Shown here piece after piece: positions 28,098-39,100 of a stretch of 64,000 nucleotides of DNA (position 1 is the first letter of the stretch; each line of letters begins with the position of its first letter). Source of the DNA: Gracilimonas sp. (GTDB lineage Bacteria > Bacteroidota > Rhodothermia > Balneolales > Balneolaceae); NCBI GenBank assembly GCA_022450045.1, contig JAKURD010000019.1, forward strand, positions 1-64,000, written 5' to 3'. The translations under genes were made by a program, and so were the position numbers. Under the pieces are notes generated by a model that saw nothing but the letters and a program-made list of their open reading frames with translations, had not been told where the DNA came from and did not search any database.

Positions 28098-29306
28098 ATG
28101 GCAAAAAATCTATTCAATATCGACGATGCCTATCTCTTTGAATCGGAATTAAATGAGGAAGACCGCCTCATTATGGAAACGGCTCGCGATTATGCCCAAA
28201 GCAAGCTTGAGCCCCGTGCACTTAAAGGGAATACCGAAGAATATTTTGACCAAAGTATAGCACGTGAAATGGGAGAAATGGGATTACTTGGTGTGACGAT
28301 CCCGGAAGAGTACGGGGGCTCAGAAGCAAGCTATACGGCTTATGGCTTGATTGCCAGGGAAGTAGAAAGAGTTGACTCCGGTTACCGCTCCTTCATGAGT
28401 GTTCAGTCGTCATTGGTGATGTATCCCATTTCAGCGTTTGGAACCGAAGAACAAAAGCAGAAATTTCTTCCCAAACTGGCGACCGGGGAAATGATCGGTT
28501 GCTTTGGCTTAACTGAGCCTGACCACGGTTCTGATCCCGGCTCCATGGTTACCACGGCTGTTAAAACGGATGGGGGATGGAAGCTGAACGGAGCCAAAAT
28601 GTGGATCACCAATTCTCCGATTGCGGATGTTGCGGTGGTTTGGGCAAAGGCGAAAGAAAATAAAAATGAAGAAGGTGTAATTCGTGGTTTTCTGGTTGAG
28701 AAGGGAATGAAAGGCTTTTCAGCACCCCATACGAAATACAAAATGAGTCTTCGTGCATCCGAAACCGGTGAATTGGTTTTTGATGATGTATTTGTTCCTG
28801 ATGAAAATGTTTTTCCTGATATCAAAGGCTTGAAAGGGCCATTTATGTGTTTGAATTCCGCCCGATATGGAATTGCATGGGGAACCGTTGGTGCTGCCGA
28901 GTTTTGCTATCAAAGGGCTCGTCAATATGTGTTAGACCGAAAGCAGTTTGGGAAACCATTGGCTGCCAATCAGCTTATACAGACCAAACTTGCCAATATG
29001 CTTACCGATATCACCGCTATGCAGATGTTGGTACTCCGGCTTGGAAATCTAAAAGATGAGGGACGTGATCATCCTTCCATGACATCCCTCGCAAAACGAA
29101 ACAATTGTGGGAAAGCCCTGGAGATCGCCCGGGTATCTCGAGATATGCACGGCGGCAATGGTATTGTTGGCGAATACCGGGTAATACATCATGTTATGAA
29201 CCTTGAATCTGTCAATACCTATGAAGGCACCTATGACATCCACGGACTTATCCTGGGCCGGGAGATCACAGGGATCCAGTCGTTTACTCCCAAAGGAAAT
29301 GATTAG
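28098..29306 (+). CDS. gcdH: Glutaryl-CoA dehydrogenase
   Basis: 402 residues, FAD enzyme. It oxidises and decarboxylates glutaryl-CoA to crotonyl-CoA in lysine and tryptophan breakdown. Diagnostic features: the substrate-binding arginine in [50 protein letters not shown], catalytic E376 in [16 protein letters not shown] and the ending ITGIQSF. These separate GcdH from general acyl-CoA dehydrogenases such as the one at 26346. Transcribed alone on the plus strand. Confidence 0.92.
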   Translation: MAKNLFNIDDAYLFESELNEEDRLIMETARDYAQSKLEPRALKGNTEEYFDQSIAREMGEMGLLGVTIPEEYGGSEASYTAYGLIAREVERVDSGYRSFMSVQSSLVMYPISAFGTEEQKQKFLPKLATGEMIGCFGLTEPDHGSDPGSMVTTAVKTDGGWKLNGAKMWITNSPIADVAVVWAKAKENKNEEGVIRGFLVEKGMKGFSAPHTKYKMSLRASETGELVFDDVFVPDENVFPDIKGLKGPFMCLNSARYGIAWGTVGAAEFCYQRARQYVLDRKQFGKPLAANQLIQTKLANMLTDITAMQMLVLRLGNLKDEGRDHPSMTSLAKRNNCGKALEIARVSRDMHGGNGIVGEYRVIHHVMNLESVNTYEGTYDIHGLILGREITGIQSFTPKGND

Positions 29307-29386
29307 TCGCCAAGTCGCAGAATATATTTACTGAAATTATCTTTTCATTCATTTACCTTGGGCAGGCACTTTCCACATAAGTACGT

Positions 29387-29887
29387 ATGGATTTAAAAAA
29401 TAAGCTTAAAGAAAATACAGAATTGCTGATGGAGACCGTTGCTGAGGTCCCGGAATCAAAATTTAATATCAAGCCCGGGGAAGGGGGCTGGTCGGTCGCT
29501 GATGTGATCGAACATTTATATCGCTCTGAATTTGGCATCCCAAAGTTGTTACAGGGAGAGACTCAGAAGGATATTGATCGTGCACCGGATGCTTTTGTAG
29601 AGCCAATGCGAAAGCGATTTTTGCAATCTGAGCGGAAAATGAAAGCATCAGGTGTCATTCTTCCAACAGAAGGAGAAAAATCAAAAAAAGAGATCATCTC
29701 CAAATTTCAACAGAACCGAATGAAGATCATTGAATTGATCGGGAAACTGGATACTGATGAATTGTGCCTTTCGTTCAAACATCCTTTGTTTGGTTATTTA
29801 ACAAGGCAGGAATGGGCACGTTTTAATATCATCCACACCCAACGGCACTTGGTACAGATACAAAGAATTATAGCTCAACTAAATTAA
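29387..29887 (+). CDS. DinB-family protein
   Basis: 166 residues, four-helix bundle. The DinB/YfiT-type metal triad is suggested by the histidine in WSVADVIEHLYRSE and the pair in IIHTQRHLVQIQRI near the C-terminus. Members are thiol transferases or metal-dependent hydrolases of unknown substrate. It precedes the hydrolase-like gene by 21 bp and is probably co-transcribed with it. Confidence 0.8.
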   Translation: MDLKNKLKENTELLMETVAEVPESKFNIKPGEGGWSVADVIEHLYRSEFGIPKLLQGETQKDIDRAPDAFVEPMRKRFLQSERKMKASGVILPTEGEKSKKEIISKFQQNRMKIIELIGKLDTDELCLSFKHPLFGYLTRQEWARFNIIHTQRHLVQIQRIIAQLN

Positions 29888-29908
29888 ACGTTCCGGGTTT
29901 TTGATTAC

Positions 29909-30898
29909 ATGAAAAGGACTATTTATCAAATGAAAATGGCAGGTAATATTTTATTGGTATGGTGTATAATCCCCCTTTTATCTATCGGGGTCGGGGTAAA
30001 TGCCCAGGATATAGTACGGGAAGAAGTGGTATTTATAAGTGGGGATAATGTTTTGAGCGGCACATTGGTGCTCCCAGACTCAGCCGAGAATGTTCCTGTT
30101 ATTTTGTTCATGGGGGGAATGGATGAATGGGGAGATTTCCACTCACAGCGGCAGAGTTTTATAGAAGAAAACCTGGAAGCTGTTTTTCCGGCAGTGGGCA
30201 TTGGGGTTTTTTATTATGACCCCAGGGGAGTAGGTGATTCGGAAGGAAGATGGGGCAGAGCTACCTTAAATGATTTTGCGGATGACGCCATAGCCGCTAT
30301 CTCATTTTTAAAGCAACGAAAAGAAGTAGATCCTGACAGAATCGGGATCGTTGGGCATGGGGAGGATGGATGGGTTGCACAGATTGTGGCAGCAACAGCA
30401 CCTCAGGAAGTTAAATTAATGGCTTCACTCGGTGGCCCCACTTTTGATGCAACAAAGCAGCTCATCAATGAATATCACAGTGAATATGTTTGCAATGGTG
30501 CGGATAGCACTGCAGCTTATGATAAAGCGGTTCAAAAAGCACAATCTCATCAAAATTGGGTGTCCATGATCGCCATAACGAAACGCTGGCGCCATATGAG
30601 GATGAAAATGGAGTATGAATCTGCTAAATATCTGAAGGAGATAACTATTCCAGCATTATTTGTTTTTGGAGAGAATGACGGACAGGTATATCCATCGTGG
30701 GCTATGGAAGAAATGAATACCGTTTTCCCTGATTCGATTCCCTCAAATTTCAGCACCTTCAGTATTGCCGGGGCCAATCACTATTTTCACGTAGTACCTC
30801 CATGTTATGATTATGAGGATGACAGTGACACGATTAGAAAAAACTTCTCTTTTCGGTTTAAAGAAGTTTTTCGGGAATGGATCTTTGATCATTTGTAA
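29909..30898 (+). CDS. Alpha/beta hydrolase-fold protein lacking the nucleophile serine
   Basis: 329 residues with a signal peptide (about 10-32, ending NAQ), so periplasmic or secreted. The fold is clear: YYDPRGVGDSEG, DPDRIGIVGHGEDGW, an acid in FGENDGQVYPSW and the histidine in GANHYFH. The nucleophile elbow normally reads GHSxGG; here it is GH-G151-EDG with codon GGG, so the serine is missing while acid and histidine remain. Either a non-catalytic binding protein or a changed mechanism. Family is the exported dienelactone hydrolase/acyl-transferase-like esterases. Confidence 0.75.
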   Translation: MKRTIYQMKMAGNILLVWCIIPLLSIGVGVNAQDIVREEVVFISGDNVLSGTLVLPDSAENVPVILFMGGMDEWGDFHSQRQSFIEENLEAVFPAVGIGVFYYDPRGVGDSEGRWGRATLNDFADDAIAAISFLKQRKEVDPDRIGIVGHGEDGWVAQIVAATAPQEVKLMASLGGPTFDATKQLINEYHSEYVCNGADSTAAYDKAVQKAQSHQNWVSMIAITKRWRHMRMKMEYESAKYLKEITIPALFVFGENDGQVYPSWAMEEMNTVFPDSIPSNFSTFSIAGANHYFHVVPPCYDYEDDSDTIRKNFSFRFKEVFREWIFDHL

Positions 30899-30995
30899 GC
30901 TAATGCCAGATCATGTCACTTATTCCTGCCTCAAAGTGTTAAATTAATGGAGCTGCTAAGGCTATCTTAAATATTAAAAGTGATAATTTTACTAA

Positions 30996-32018
30996 ATGGA
31001 TTCTATAAAATTTTCAGTAATCGGGTTTGGACGGATCGGGAAAAGACACGCCAAGATCATCCATGAATTTGAACACAGTTCACTGTTGTCGGTTACGGAC
31101 GTAGATTCAGGTCAATTTTCCGCGTTCGATGAATTAGGGATCGAAGGCCACACCTATCATTCACTCAGGGATTTTATAGCTAAGGACAACAATACACGTG
31201 ATGTGGTCTCCATTTGTACTCCCAATGGTTTCCATACCGAGTATGCTGTAAAACTGCTCAATGCCGGTTATCATGTAGTAATCGAGAAGCCAATGGGATT
31301 GTCCAAAGAATCCTGTTTAGACGTGATAGGAGCTCAGGAAGCCACGGGAAACAGAGTGTTTGTGGTTAAGCAAAACAGATACAGTCCCCCTTCCGAATGG
31401 ATGAAGAAAGTGGTTACAGAAGGTTTGATCGGGGATGTGTTGATGGTACAGGTAAATTGCTATTGGAACAGGGATGAACGGTACTATAAAGACAGCAGCT
31501 GGCGTGGAACCAAAGATCTGGATGGAGGTGCTTTGTTCACACAATTCAGCCATTTTGTAGATCTGATGTACTGGGTATTTGGAGATATAAAAACTCCAAC
31601 ATCAACCATCAAAAACTTTACCCATCCAAAGCTGGTTGATTTTGATGACTCAGGTTTTGCTCAGTTTGAATTTTTGAATGGGGGAATAGGGAGCATCAAT
31701 TACTCGACTTCATGCTGGGATAAGAACATGGAGAGCAGTATTACCGTGATCGGCTCCAAAGGCAGTTTTAAAGTAGGAGGGCAGTATATGAATGAGGTGG
31801 AATATTGCCATATTGAAAATTATGAAATGCCGGAACTGCCCCAGACAAACCCACCAAACGACTACGGGCCTTTTAAGGGAAGTGCGGCCAATCATCACTT
31901 TGTGATAGAAAATATCGTGGAAACCTTAAACGGTAAAAGCGAGCCTACAGCAAATGCTTTCGAAGGAATGAAAGTGGTGAGTATTATTGAGCAGATCTAT
32001 AATGCAGCCAAAAAGTAG
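30996..32018 (+). CDS. Gfo/Idh/MocA oxidoreductase, WbpB/WlbA-like
   Basis: 340 residues. Rossmann NAD(P) site GFGRIGKRHA at 10-19 and the EKP motif (97-99) in HVVIEKPMG. Followed 59 bp later by a DegT-type aminotransferase gene; this pair matches WbpB-WbpE (WlbA-WlbC) of UDP-2,3-diacetamido-glucuronate synthesis, in which this enzyme oxidises C3 of UDP-GlcNAcA. The pathway call rests on gene pairing and length; other nucleotide-sugar substrates are possible. Confidence 0.82.
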   Translation: MDSIKFSVIGFGRIGKRHAKIIHEFEHSSLLSVTDVDSGQFSAFDELGIEGHTYHSLRDFIAKDNNTRDVVSICTPNGFHTEYAVKLLNAGYHVVIEKPMGLSKESCLDVIGAQEATGNRVFVVKQNRYSPPSEWMKKVVTEGLIGDVLMVQVNCYWNRDERYYKDSSWRGTKDLDGGALFTQFSHFVDLMYWVFGDIKTPTSTIKNFTHPKLVDFDDSGFAQFEFLNGGIGSINYSTSCWDKNMESSITVIGSKGSFKVGGQYMNEVEYCHIENYEMPELPQTNPPNDYGPFKGSAANHHFVIENIVETLNGKSEPTANAFEGMKVVSIIEQIYNAAKK

Positions 32019-32077
32019 CTTTAGAGTCCACTTCTTTTTATTCTTCATTCATTTAAAAATCATTTAAGCGTAGTACT

Positions 32078-33301
32078 ATGTCTATACCTTTACTTGACCT
32101 TAACCGGCAGTATGATACGATAAAAGAAGAAATTCGGGTTGCCATCGATGAGGTACTTGAAAGTCAGTATTTTATCATGGGTGACAAAGTAAAGCAGTTC
32201 GAAGAGGAAGTAGGGAAGTACTGCGAAACTGATCATACATATGGCTGTGCTTCAGGGTCCGATGCACTGCTGCTTGCACTAATGGCAATAGATGTAAACC
32301 CCGGAGATTATGTGATCACCACTCCGTTTACGTTTTTTGCTACGGCCGGTGCAATCTCAAGATTGAATGCAATTCCTGTTTTTTTGGACATTGAAAAAGA
32401 TTCCTACAATCTCGATCCGAAACAGGTTGAGCTATTTTTGAAAAAAGAACATCCGGTATACAAAAAACTGAATCCAGATCCGGAAAAGATTAAAGCTGTG
32501 ATCCCTGTTCACTTATATGGGCAAATGGCGGATATGGACCCGATTACGGAGATCGCCAATGAACATGGATTGAAAGTGATAGAAGATGCCGCCCAGGCCA
32601 TTGGAGCAACTTACAAAGGTCAAAAGGCGGGAAGCATGGGAGATTTTGGATGTTTTAGCTTCTTCCCAAGTAAGAATCTGGGGGCCTATGGTGATGCGGG
32701 GTTGATCACTGTGAAAGATCCTGCTTTGGCAGAAAAAACGGACATTCTGCGACTGCACGGTGCGAAACCTAAATATCATCACAGCCTGGTTGGGATAAAT
32801 AGCAGACTCGATGCTATTCAGGCTGCTGTACTGTCGGTTAAGCTCAAGTATCTGGATGAGTGGTCAGAAAAACGAAAAGAAATTGCTCACACATATAATG
32901 AGCTTTTCAATGATGCCGGAATAATTGGGGATCTAAGCCAATGCCCTGGTGTTTGTTCGGATGATTGCGGGTTGGATCCAAATGTTATCATCCCACCGAC
33001 TGAAACTACCGGCGCTTCCAATCGGAACGGCCGGCATATTTACCACCAATATACCATCAGAACCAAGAAAAGAGATGAAGTGGCTAAGGTTTTGAGTGAT
33101 GAAAATATTGGGCATTCTGTCTATTATCCCATTCCGCTGCATCAACAAGAATGCTTCTCCTACTTAGGATATAAAGCTTCAGATTGCCCCAATGCTCATT
33201 GTGCGAGTCGGCAGGTAATTTCGTTGCCGATCTACCCCGAGCTTAAAGAAGAGGAAATTCAAAAAGTGGTTGATACGGTAATTTCAGTACATACTTCTTA
33301 A
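32078..33301 (+). CDS. DegT/DnrJ/EryC1-type sugar aminotransferase, WbpE-like
   Basis: 407 residues, PLP enzyme. It transfers an amino group to the keto group of a nucleotide sugar. YGCASGSDALLLAL binds phosphate, EDAAQAIGA holds the PLP aspartate, and K199 in FFPSKNLGAYGDAGLI forms the Schiff base. It carries an insertion of about 35 residues near 285-320 with cysteines C289, C293 and C297 (C-x3-C-x3-C) before the usual HIYHQYTIR strand; this is not part of the standard family core. It works with the preceding dehydrogenase in surface polysaccharide synthesis. Confidence 0.86.
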   Translation: MSIPLLDLNRQYDTIKEEIRVAIDEVLESQYFIMGDKVKQFEEEVGKYCETDHTYGCASGSDALLLALMAIDVNPGDYVITTPFTFFATAGAISRLNAIPVFLDIEKDSYNLDPKQVELFLKKEHPVYKKLNPDPEKIKAVIPVHLYGQMADMDPITEIANEHGLKVIEDAAQAIGATYKGQKAGSMGDFGCFSFFPSKNLGAYGDAGLITVKDPALAEKTDILRLHGAKPKYHHSLVGINSRLDAIQAAVLSVKLKYLDEWSEKRKEIAHTYNELFNDAGIIGDLSQCPGVCSDDCGLDPNVIIPPTETTGASNRNGRHIYHQYTIRTKKRDEVAKVLSDENIGHSVYYPIPLHQQECFSYLGYKASDCPNAHCASRQVISLPIYPELKEEEIQKVVDTVISVHTS

Positions 33302-33388
33302 TTTCCAGCAGTCTAAGAACTTTATAATTTATTACTGCAACTAAGGCACTGAAATCTCTATTTTAGAAGCAATACTAAACAACAAAAT

Positions 33389-34411
33389 ATGATCTGGGAA
33401 AACTCTTTATATCTTTGGTTGCTTGCATTGATTCCTGCAGCAGTTGTGTTGCTATGGTGGCGAAGCTATCAGGCTAGGGCCAGACAGGAAAAATATTTCA
33501 GTCCTGAGCTTTTCGAGTCTCTGAGAAAAGGGTTTTGGCCTTTGGGGAATCGGCTTAAGAATATTTTTATGTTAGCCGGTTTCTTCTTTTTGACGGTTGC
33601 TTTAGCAGGACCTAAAATCGGAACGGAAGTCCGGGAAATAAAACGTCAGGGTATTGATATGCTTGTTGCCCTGGATCTTTCTGCCAGTATGAATGCTGAG
33701 GATGTCCGCCCTAGTCGTCTTGAAAAAGCCAAGTTTGAAATTAACAGGCTTATTGAAAGGCTTCAGGGTGATCGTGTAGGCTTGGTTGTATTTACGGGGG
33801 AAGCTTACATTCAAAGCCCCATGACCCTCGATTATTCCGCATTACGTCTTTTTCTCGATATAGCTGAAACCGAGCAGATGCCAAGTTCTGCTACTGATTT
33901 TAAGTCGGCTATGGAAACAGCCCTGGATGCATTTCAGGCTCTTGAGGATAATGACAGCGACGCAGCAAGAGTTTTACTTATTATTTCTGATGGGGAAGAT
34001 CATGGACAATCATATGATGAAGCCCTCAATGAACTTATAGAAGAAAATATATTGGTTTATACCCTTGGGGTTGGCACCAATGAAGGGACTACCATCCCTT
34101 TGTATGAAGAAGGAACAGATAGATTGATAGGTTACAAACGGGATAATAACGGCCAGGTTGTAACAACGAAATTGCAAAGTCAGACTTTGAGGAATATTGC
34201 TAATGCAGCAGATGGAGAATACTATTCCATCGAAAGAGGAAATGAAGGCATTGATGCTTTTTTAGCCCGTATGGACGAACTTGAGAAGGGGGAATTTGCC
34301 AGTCAGGAGTATGCCGACTATAAAAATCAGTATCAGTGGATGGGAGTATTGGCGCTCCTGTCTATTGTGAGCTCCGTGATGATCCCATCCTATTCGACCG
34401 GCAAGGCTTGA
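33389..34411 (+). CDS. VWA-domain membrane protein, BatA/BatB-like
   Basis: 340 residues. Membrane helices at about 8-24 and 57-74 precede a von Willebrand A domain with the MIDAS motif DLSAS at 96-100, its threonine in SSATDFKSAM and the aspartate in ISDGEDHG; a third helix is near 312-332. This layout is that of the Bacteroidota aerotolerance proteins BatA/BatB. The usual partners (MoxR ATPase, DUF58 protein) are not in this window, but a DUF4175 gene that often accompanies them lies 2 kb away on the opposite strand. Confidence 0.82.
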   Translation: MIWENSLYLWLLALIPAAVVLLWWRSYQARARQEKYFSPELFESLRKGFWPLGNRLKNIFMLAGFFFLTVALAGPKIGTEVREIKRQGIDMLVALDLSASMNAEDVRPSRLEKAKFEINRLIERLQGDRVGLVVFTGEAYIQSPMTLDYSALRLFLDIAETEQMPSSATDFKSAMETALDAFQALEDNDSDAARVLLIISDGEDHGQSYDEALNELIEENILVYTLGVGTNEGTTIPLYEEGTDRLIGYKRDNNGQVVTTKLQSQTLRNIANAADGEYYSIERGNEGIDAFLARMDELEKGEFASQEYADYKNQYQWMGVLALLSIVSSVMIPSYSTGKA

Positions 34412-34456
34412 TCGCCCGATCACAATTTAAATATCATTCACTTTTAATAATTAATA

Positions 34457-34951
34457 ATGTCAGATAAAGAACAACGCTTTAAAGCGGTAGAAGAAAACCT
34501 GAGCAAGCAAGGATTTAAGATCAAAGACCAAGATCTTGAACGGCCATGGGGGGGCTTTTTTGTAATTGAAGAAGATCAGGCGAAAGAATTTATTCAAGCT
34601 TATTTTGATGATGTTAAGATAAATGAAATCAATATTTCCGGAAGACTAAGTCCAAAGATCCTTTTGGTTGAACCTGGAAAACGACTTTCTTGGCAATATC
34701 ATCATCGAAGAGCAGAAATCTGGCAAGTTATTGATGGTCCTGTTGGAGTAATAAAAAGTATCAGTGATGAGCAGAAACCGATAAAAGAATACAACAAAGG
34801 AGAAAAGGTGATCCTGAAGCAGGGAGAGCGACACCGAATTGTAGGGCTGGATAACTGGGGTGTAGTAGCTGAAATCTGGCAACATGTATATTCTGATCAT
34901 CTCTCGAATGAAAAAGACATTGTTCGACTGGAAGATGATTTTGGGCGTTAG
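34457..34951 (+). CDS. Cupin protein, phosphomannose isomerase type II-like
   Basis: 164 residues, single cupin. The motif LLVEPGKRLSWQYHHRRAE with the later LKQGERHRIVGLDNWGVVAEIW matches the C-terminal cupin of bifunctional mannose-6-phosphate isomerase/GDP-mannose pyrophosphorylase, here without the nucleotidyltransferase half. A role in sugar-phosphate isomerisation is likely, in keeping with the sugar genes at 31-33 kb. It precedes the HAD phosphatase gene by 54 bp. Confidence 0.75.
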   Translation: MSDKEQRFKAVEENLSKQGFKIKDQDLERPWGGFFVIEEDQAKEFIQAYFDDVKINEINISGRLSPKILLVEPGKRLSWQYHHRRAEIWQVIDGPVGVIKSISDEQKPIKEYNKGEKVILKQGERHRIVGLDNWGVVAEIWQHVYSDHLSNEKDIVRLEDDFGR

Positions 34952-35005
34952 AACCTGATTTCAGAAAACACTTAATGGATTTAAGAATTTATATTTTAGC
35001 ATTTT

Positions 35006-35755
35006 ATGATCAAGTTATTTATCACAGACCTGGATGGTTGTATTGCACATCCTTTTCTAAGTCCCGATTGGGAAGCTTTGTCTCGCATCAAATCATTGAA
35101 TATTAAAAGTAAGAATGACGAACAGATTCCTGCGTTAACGATCTGTTCAGGCCGGCCGTTTCCATATGTAGAAGCTGTTGGCCAATGGCTTGATGTAGAT
35201 CATCCAATGCTTTTTGAAAGCGGGGGCGGGATGTATGATATACAAACCAACGAGATCACCTGGAACCCTCATTTTGGTGATGAAGCAAAAAAAGCGGTCT
35301 CGGAAATAAAAGAGTGGCTCGAGAAAACGCTCATCAAAAATTATAAAGGAACCTATCCTGAGTTCGCAAAATATACCGATGCCGGTTTAGTAAATCCCGA
35401 TTCATCCAAAATTGCATTGATGCATGAGGAAGTTCTCAATCATGTAAATGGAAACTATCCGATGTTTGAAGTACATGCCACGGATGTCTCTGTAAATATC
35501 ATTCTCAAAAAAGCGAATAAAGGGGAGGGCATTCGTTTCTTATCTAAGAAGCTGAAGATTGATTTAGAGGAAGTGGCTTACATCGGTGATAGCAGTGGAG
35601 ACATTCCCGGCTTACAGATCGTTGGCAGATCATTTGCCCCAAGCAATGCCAAGCATTTTGTGAAAGAAACTGTGGATACTGTAACTCAAACACCCGCAAC
35701 AGAAGGTGTACTCGAAGCTTATGAACTTCTCATTCAGCAGAACCAAGAGCAGTAG
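35006..35755 (+). CDS. HAD-superfamily phosphatase
   Basis: 249 residues, cytoplasmic. Nucleophile motif DLDGC at 8-12 (D8, D10), motif II in TICSGRPF and motif IV in YIGDSSGDIPGL; the cap sits between them. The pattern is of the Cof/sucrose-phosphate or mannosyl-3-phosphoglycerate phosphatase branch (class IIB). Substrate is probably a sugar phosphate, as suggested by the neighbouring cupin isomerase. Last gene before repeat B. Confidence 0.82.
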   Translation: MIKLFITDLDGCIAHPFLSPDWEALSRIKSLNIKSKNDEQIPALTICSGRPFPYVEAVGQWLDVDHPMLFESGGGMYDIQTNEITWNPHFGDEAKKAVSEIKEWLEKTLIKNYKGTYPEFAKYTDAGLVNPDSSKIALMHEEVLNHVNGNYPMFEVHATDVSVNIILKKANKGEGIRFLSKKLKIDLEEVAYIGDSSGDIPGLQIVGRSFAPSNAKHFVKETVDTVTQTPATEGVLEAYELLIQQNQEQ

Positions 35756-36199
35756 AATTTACATTGGGATGAAGATCCCTTCAGCTTCTTGCAAAAAAAT
35801 ACAAAAACGTGGATTTATATAATTATCCCCGCTAAAGCCTTTTAGACACGGCCTCTCGGTCTGATGGCTCCAAGTCCATCTGACTGATTGTTTGATTTGA
35901 GCACCTGCGTCTTCTACTTATCCTAATTCAACATCGGGGGCCTGCATCATCGATCAGATGGGTAATCCATCAGATCGAGTTCGTGGTTGTTTAATCTACC
36001 TCCCGGTCTGCCGGCTCCAAGTCCATCTGACCGATTGTTTGATTCGAGCGACACGTTCAGTTCGTATCCTAATCCAATATACTGCGCCAGTTTCATCGAT
36101 CAGCCCATGAATCGGACGGGGTATCCATCAGACGGATTTTGCAGCTTTTCTAACATTCTTTATCTCGAACTCACGTTACAAAAAGATTATGTTCGAGTA
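35756..36199. other. Intergenic region filled by repeat copy B
   Basis: The 440 bases between the HAD gene (plus) and the DUF4175 gene (minus) consist mostly of repeat copy B; no intact gene is seen. Confidence 0.7.
35857..36174. repeat. Dispersed hairpin repeat, copy B (about two 146-bp units)
   Basis: TCCTAAT anchors at 35921 and 36067 (period 146). Near-palindromes CGGTCTGATGG / CCATCTGACTG (from 35857), GATCAGATGG-GTAAT-CCATCAGATC (from about 35953) and CGGTCTGCCGG / CCATCTGACCG (from 36005). Ends with the same TAACATTCTTTATCTCGAACTCAC-like edge as copy A. Like copy A it lies just downstream of a minus-strand gene stop. Confidence 0.8.
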
Positions 36200-39100
36200 T
36201 TACTGAATTTCTCTCTCTTGAAGCTGTTTCAGTAGCTCAAAATAATTTTCGATCATGCGCTGGTAATCGGGGGAGTACTTGGTGAAATTTGGATCATTGA
36301 GTCGGTTTTGGATCTCCTTTTCAAGTTCCTCAAGTGTTAATTTCGGGGGAGTCGCTGGGTTAAAGTCATTAGGGCCGGAACCTTCTCTTTCCTCTTCTTC
36401 GCCTTGCTCTTGCATGGCCTGTTCAGCTTCAAGCATTCGGGATAGTATGTTCTGCTGCCGTTCCACCAGGGTCGGGTCGGCTGCGCCTCCACGCAGGTCA
36501 TTGATGGTATCTTCCATATCTTCGATCATGCGCTGTATTTCACTTCCAAGCCTGTCACCGTCTAACTCACCGCTTTGCTGTAGTTCCTGAAGCTGTTTTC
36601 GAATCTCATTTTGCTGTCTGGCGATTTGATTCAATCGCTCCATCTGATCCTGAGATAGCCGCTCTCCCTGCATGTCGTTGATCATTTCCTGGAGCATTTT
36701 ATTCAGCTGTTGCTGATTTTGCCCCGATTGCTGCAGCTGTTCGATCATCTGTTGCATCGACATGCCGCCTCCGCCTGAACCTCCGCCCTCTGAATTCTGA
36801 AGCTCTTCAAGTAAATTCGCAACCATAAACGAAATATCATTGATCCCGCCCAATGCCTGTCGTGATGCCACAGAAGACTGCTCCCGGTTACGCTCCGACA
36901 TTTGTTCCAGTGAACGCTGAAGTCTTTCCTGTACCTCAAGCTTCTTTTTGTTGATCTCATTGGAGAACTGTGGAATTTCCGAAGAAAGTTGAAACAGTGA
37001 GTCAGAAATAGAATCAAAAAATCCTTCAACATTGCTTTGGTTACGGGCATAGGTAACATAAGCCTGACTTCGATTTTCTGTATTAGAAGCGAGGGTAGTA
37101 AGGTTTTCCTGTTCAAGTGAAACGTTAAGAAGAGAATAAAGCACATACTGAAGCCCGGCTATATTAAGCCTCATTTGGTTTTGCCCCATTTCAGACATTA
37201 GTTCTTTCGTTTGCTCCGCAAGCTGCTGATATTTTGCCTGACGATTCTGAGGTTTAGATTGGCCCTGTCCTGAAGAATCTTGTTCATTATTATTTTTCTG
37301 CTCTTGCTGATCATTCCCTTCTTCCGATTCGTCTCCGGAATTTATCTCTTTTTTAATTTCTTCAGAAAGTACATCAAGCTCTTCTTTAGATTTCTGCTGA
37401 AAATCAGCTATTTCTTTTTCATTTTTTGAAGAAGTGTTCTCTGAAAGTGATTCAATCTTTTCCTTCAGATTTTCATTCTCTTCAAGGGTTTTCCGGAGCT
37501 GTTCATTTTTCGCCTGATCCGTATTATCTGCTCCCTGCGGATCTCTTTCCCCTTCCCGGCGGGCCATATCCTCGAAAGATCTGGCAAGCTTATCAAGATC
37601 AGAGTTGAGCTTAATTTGTTTGAATAACTCAATGGTCCTCTCCAGGCGTTCCTTATAAAGCTCTTCGTTAAACTCCAGGTTCTGCATGGCTTGCCGCATC
37701 TGTTCGGGGGTCATCTCCCCGAACTGCTCCCGAAGTTTTTCCAAAGCCTCCCGGTAGGCGGGGTCGTCAATCTCCTCCATAAGTTTCTGGAGCTCTTCAT
37801 AGGCCTGTTGAGTTTCCTCCGAAAGCATATTGTCTTCACTCAGTTCATTCTTGAGCTCCTCAAATTTTTTATTGAGCTCATCGATCCTCCTCTGGACTTC
37901 CTCTTGTTGTTTCTGAACTTGTTCTAATGCTCTCTTCTCTTCGTATCCGGCACTTCCAGGATTGTCCTTCATTTGCTCTTTAAAGCGTTCGTATTGTTCC
38001 CTTGTTTGCTCAAACGCTTCAGAGATATCACTCAGGTCCGTTTCAACTTCATCTTCCTTTTTATCGATGTCATCAAAATATTCTACCAGCGAGGGGACCT
38101 CCAGGGTAATGATTCTGGAATCGGAAGATTTATAGCCATTGTATCCGTCATTGTCCTGAACGGTGATCCAAAAGGTCAGTATATCCTGAGGACTCAACTC
38201 AAATTCATTAAGATCCCATACATAAGAATTCAGATCACCTTGTGTTGGTTGTTCAAAGGTAATGCTGCCTGTGATGGGGTCTTCGACATAAGCTTTTCTT
38301 AATTCGTAGTTGAGCGATGCACCGGTGAGTCCGAAGTCATCTATTGCTCTGTATAGAATATCTACGTCAGAAGGATTGACCTCCCGTATGTTATCCTCAG
38401 GTTCTATGATCTCCGCAAGCGGATATTCATCGCCCTGAGGAGATATCACGATCTGAAATGGATTGCGATTCGTGAGCCCGTTTTCATCTTCAATATAAAA
38501 ACGTAAAGTATCGTCTTCAGATACTTCAAGATCGTGAATGAAAGTACTATCCTCTTCAACTGACATATCTGAAAAACCTTTATTAGTATATAATTGCAGG
38601 GATGTGATTTCTTTATTCAAGGTACCTGAAAGATTCAATTTAGAACCTTCGTACGCTCGCACCTGTGATATAGGGTAGGTGTTGATGGTTGAGTGAAGCC
38701 CGGTGTAATCAGGTGGGATTACCGTTACCTTTAGTTCAGAAAAACGAGGACGAAGTTGTACATCTGCGTTGTAAGTTTGACTTTGATAGCCATCCATTTC
38801 AACATAATACTGAAGATCATTATTGAGGTCTTGGGTGATAGAGGTGAATGTTGCTCCTGAACCTTCCATTGCCCGGGTTCGATATTCTTCCTCTACCGAA
38901 GTCTTGATCTTCAATTCCACCTCATCAGGGATCAAATCTCCGTCAAAATTAATATCCACCTGAAAGGGACTTCCCTGCTCCAGCGTTACGGTTCCGGGGG
39001 ATATGGTGAAGCTATATGGATTTGGCTTTTTAAAGGTTTCCCAAAATGAAAAAGTACGGCGGGCAGCATCGCTGAAGTTGAATGATGTTATAAGAAATAC

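Noticed and set aside
36279..38302. Several plus-strand open frames over the DUF4175 gene
   Set aside because: They arise from its low-complexity E/Q/K-rich coding sequence; serine/leucine-rich translations without motifs.
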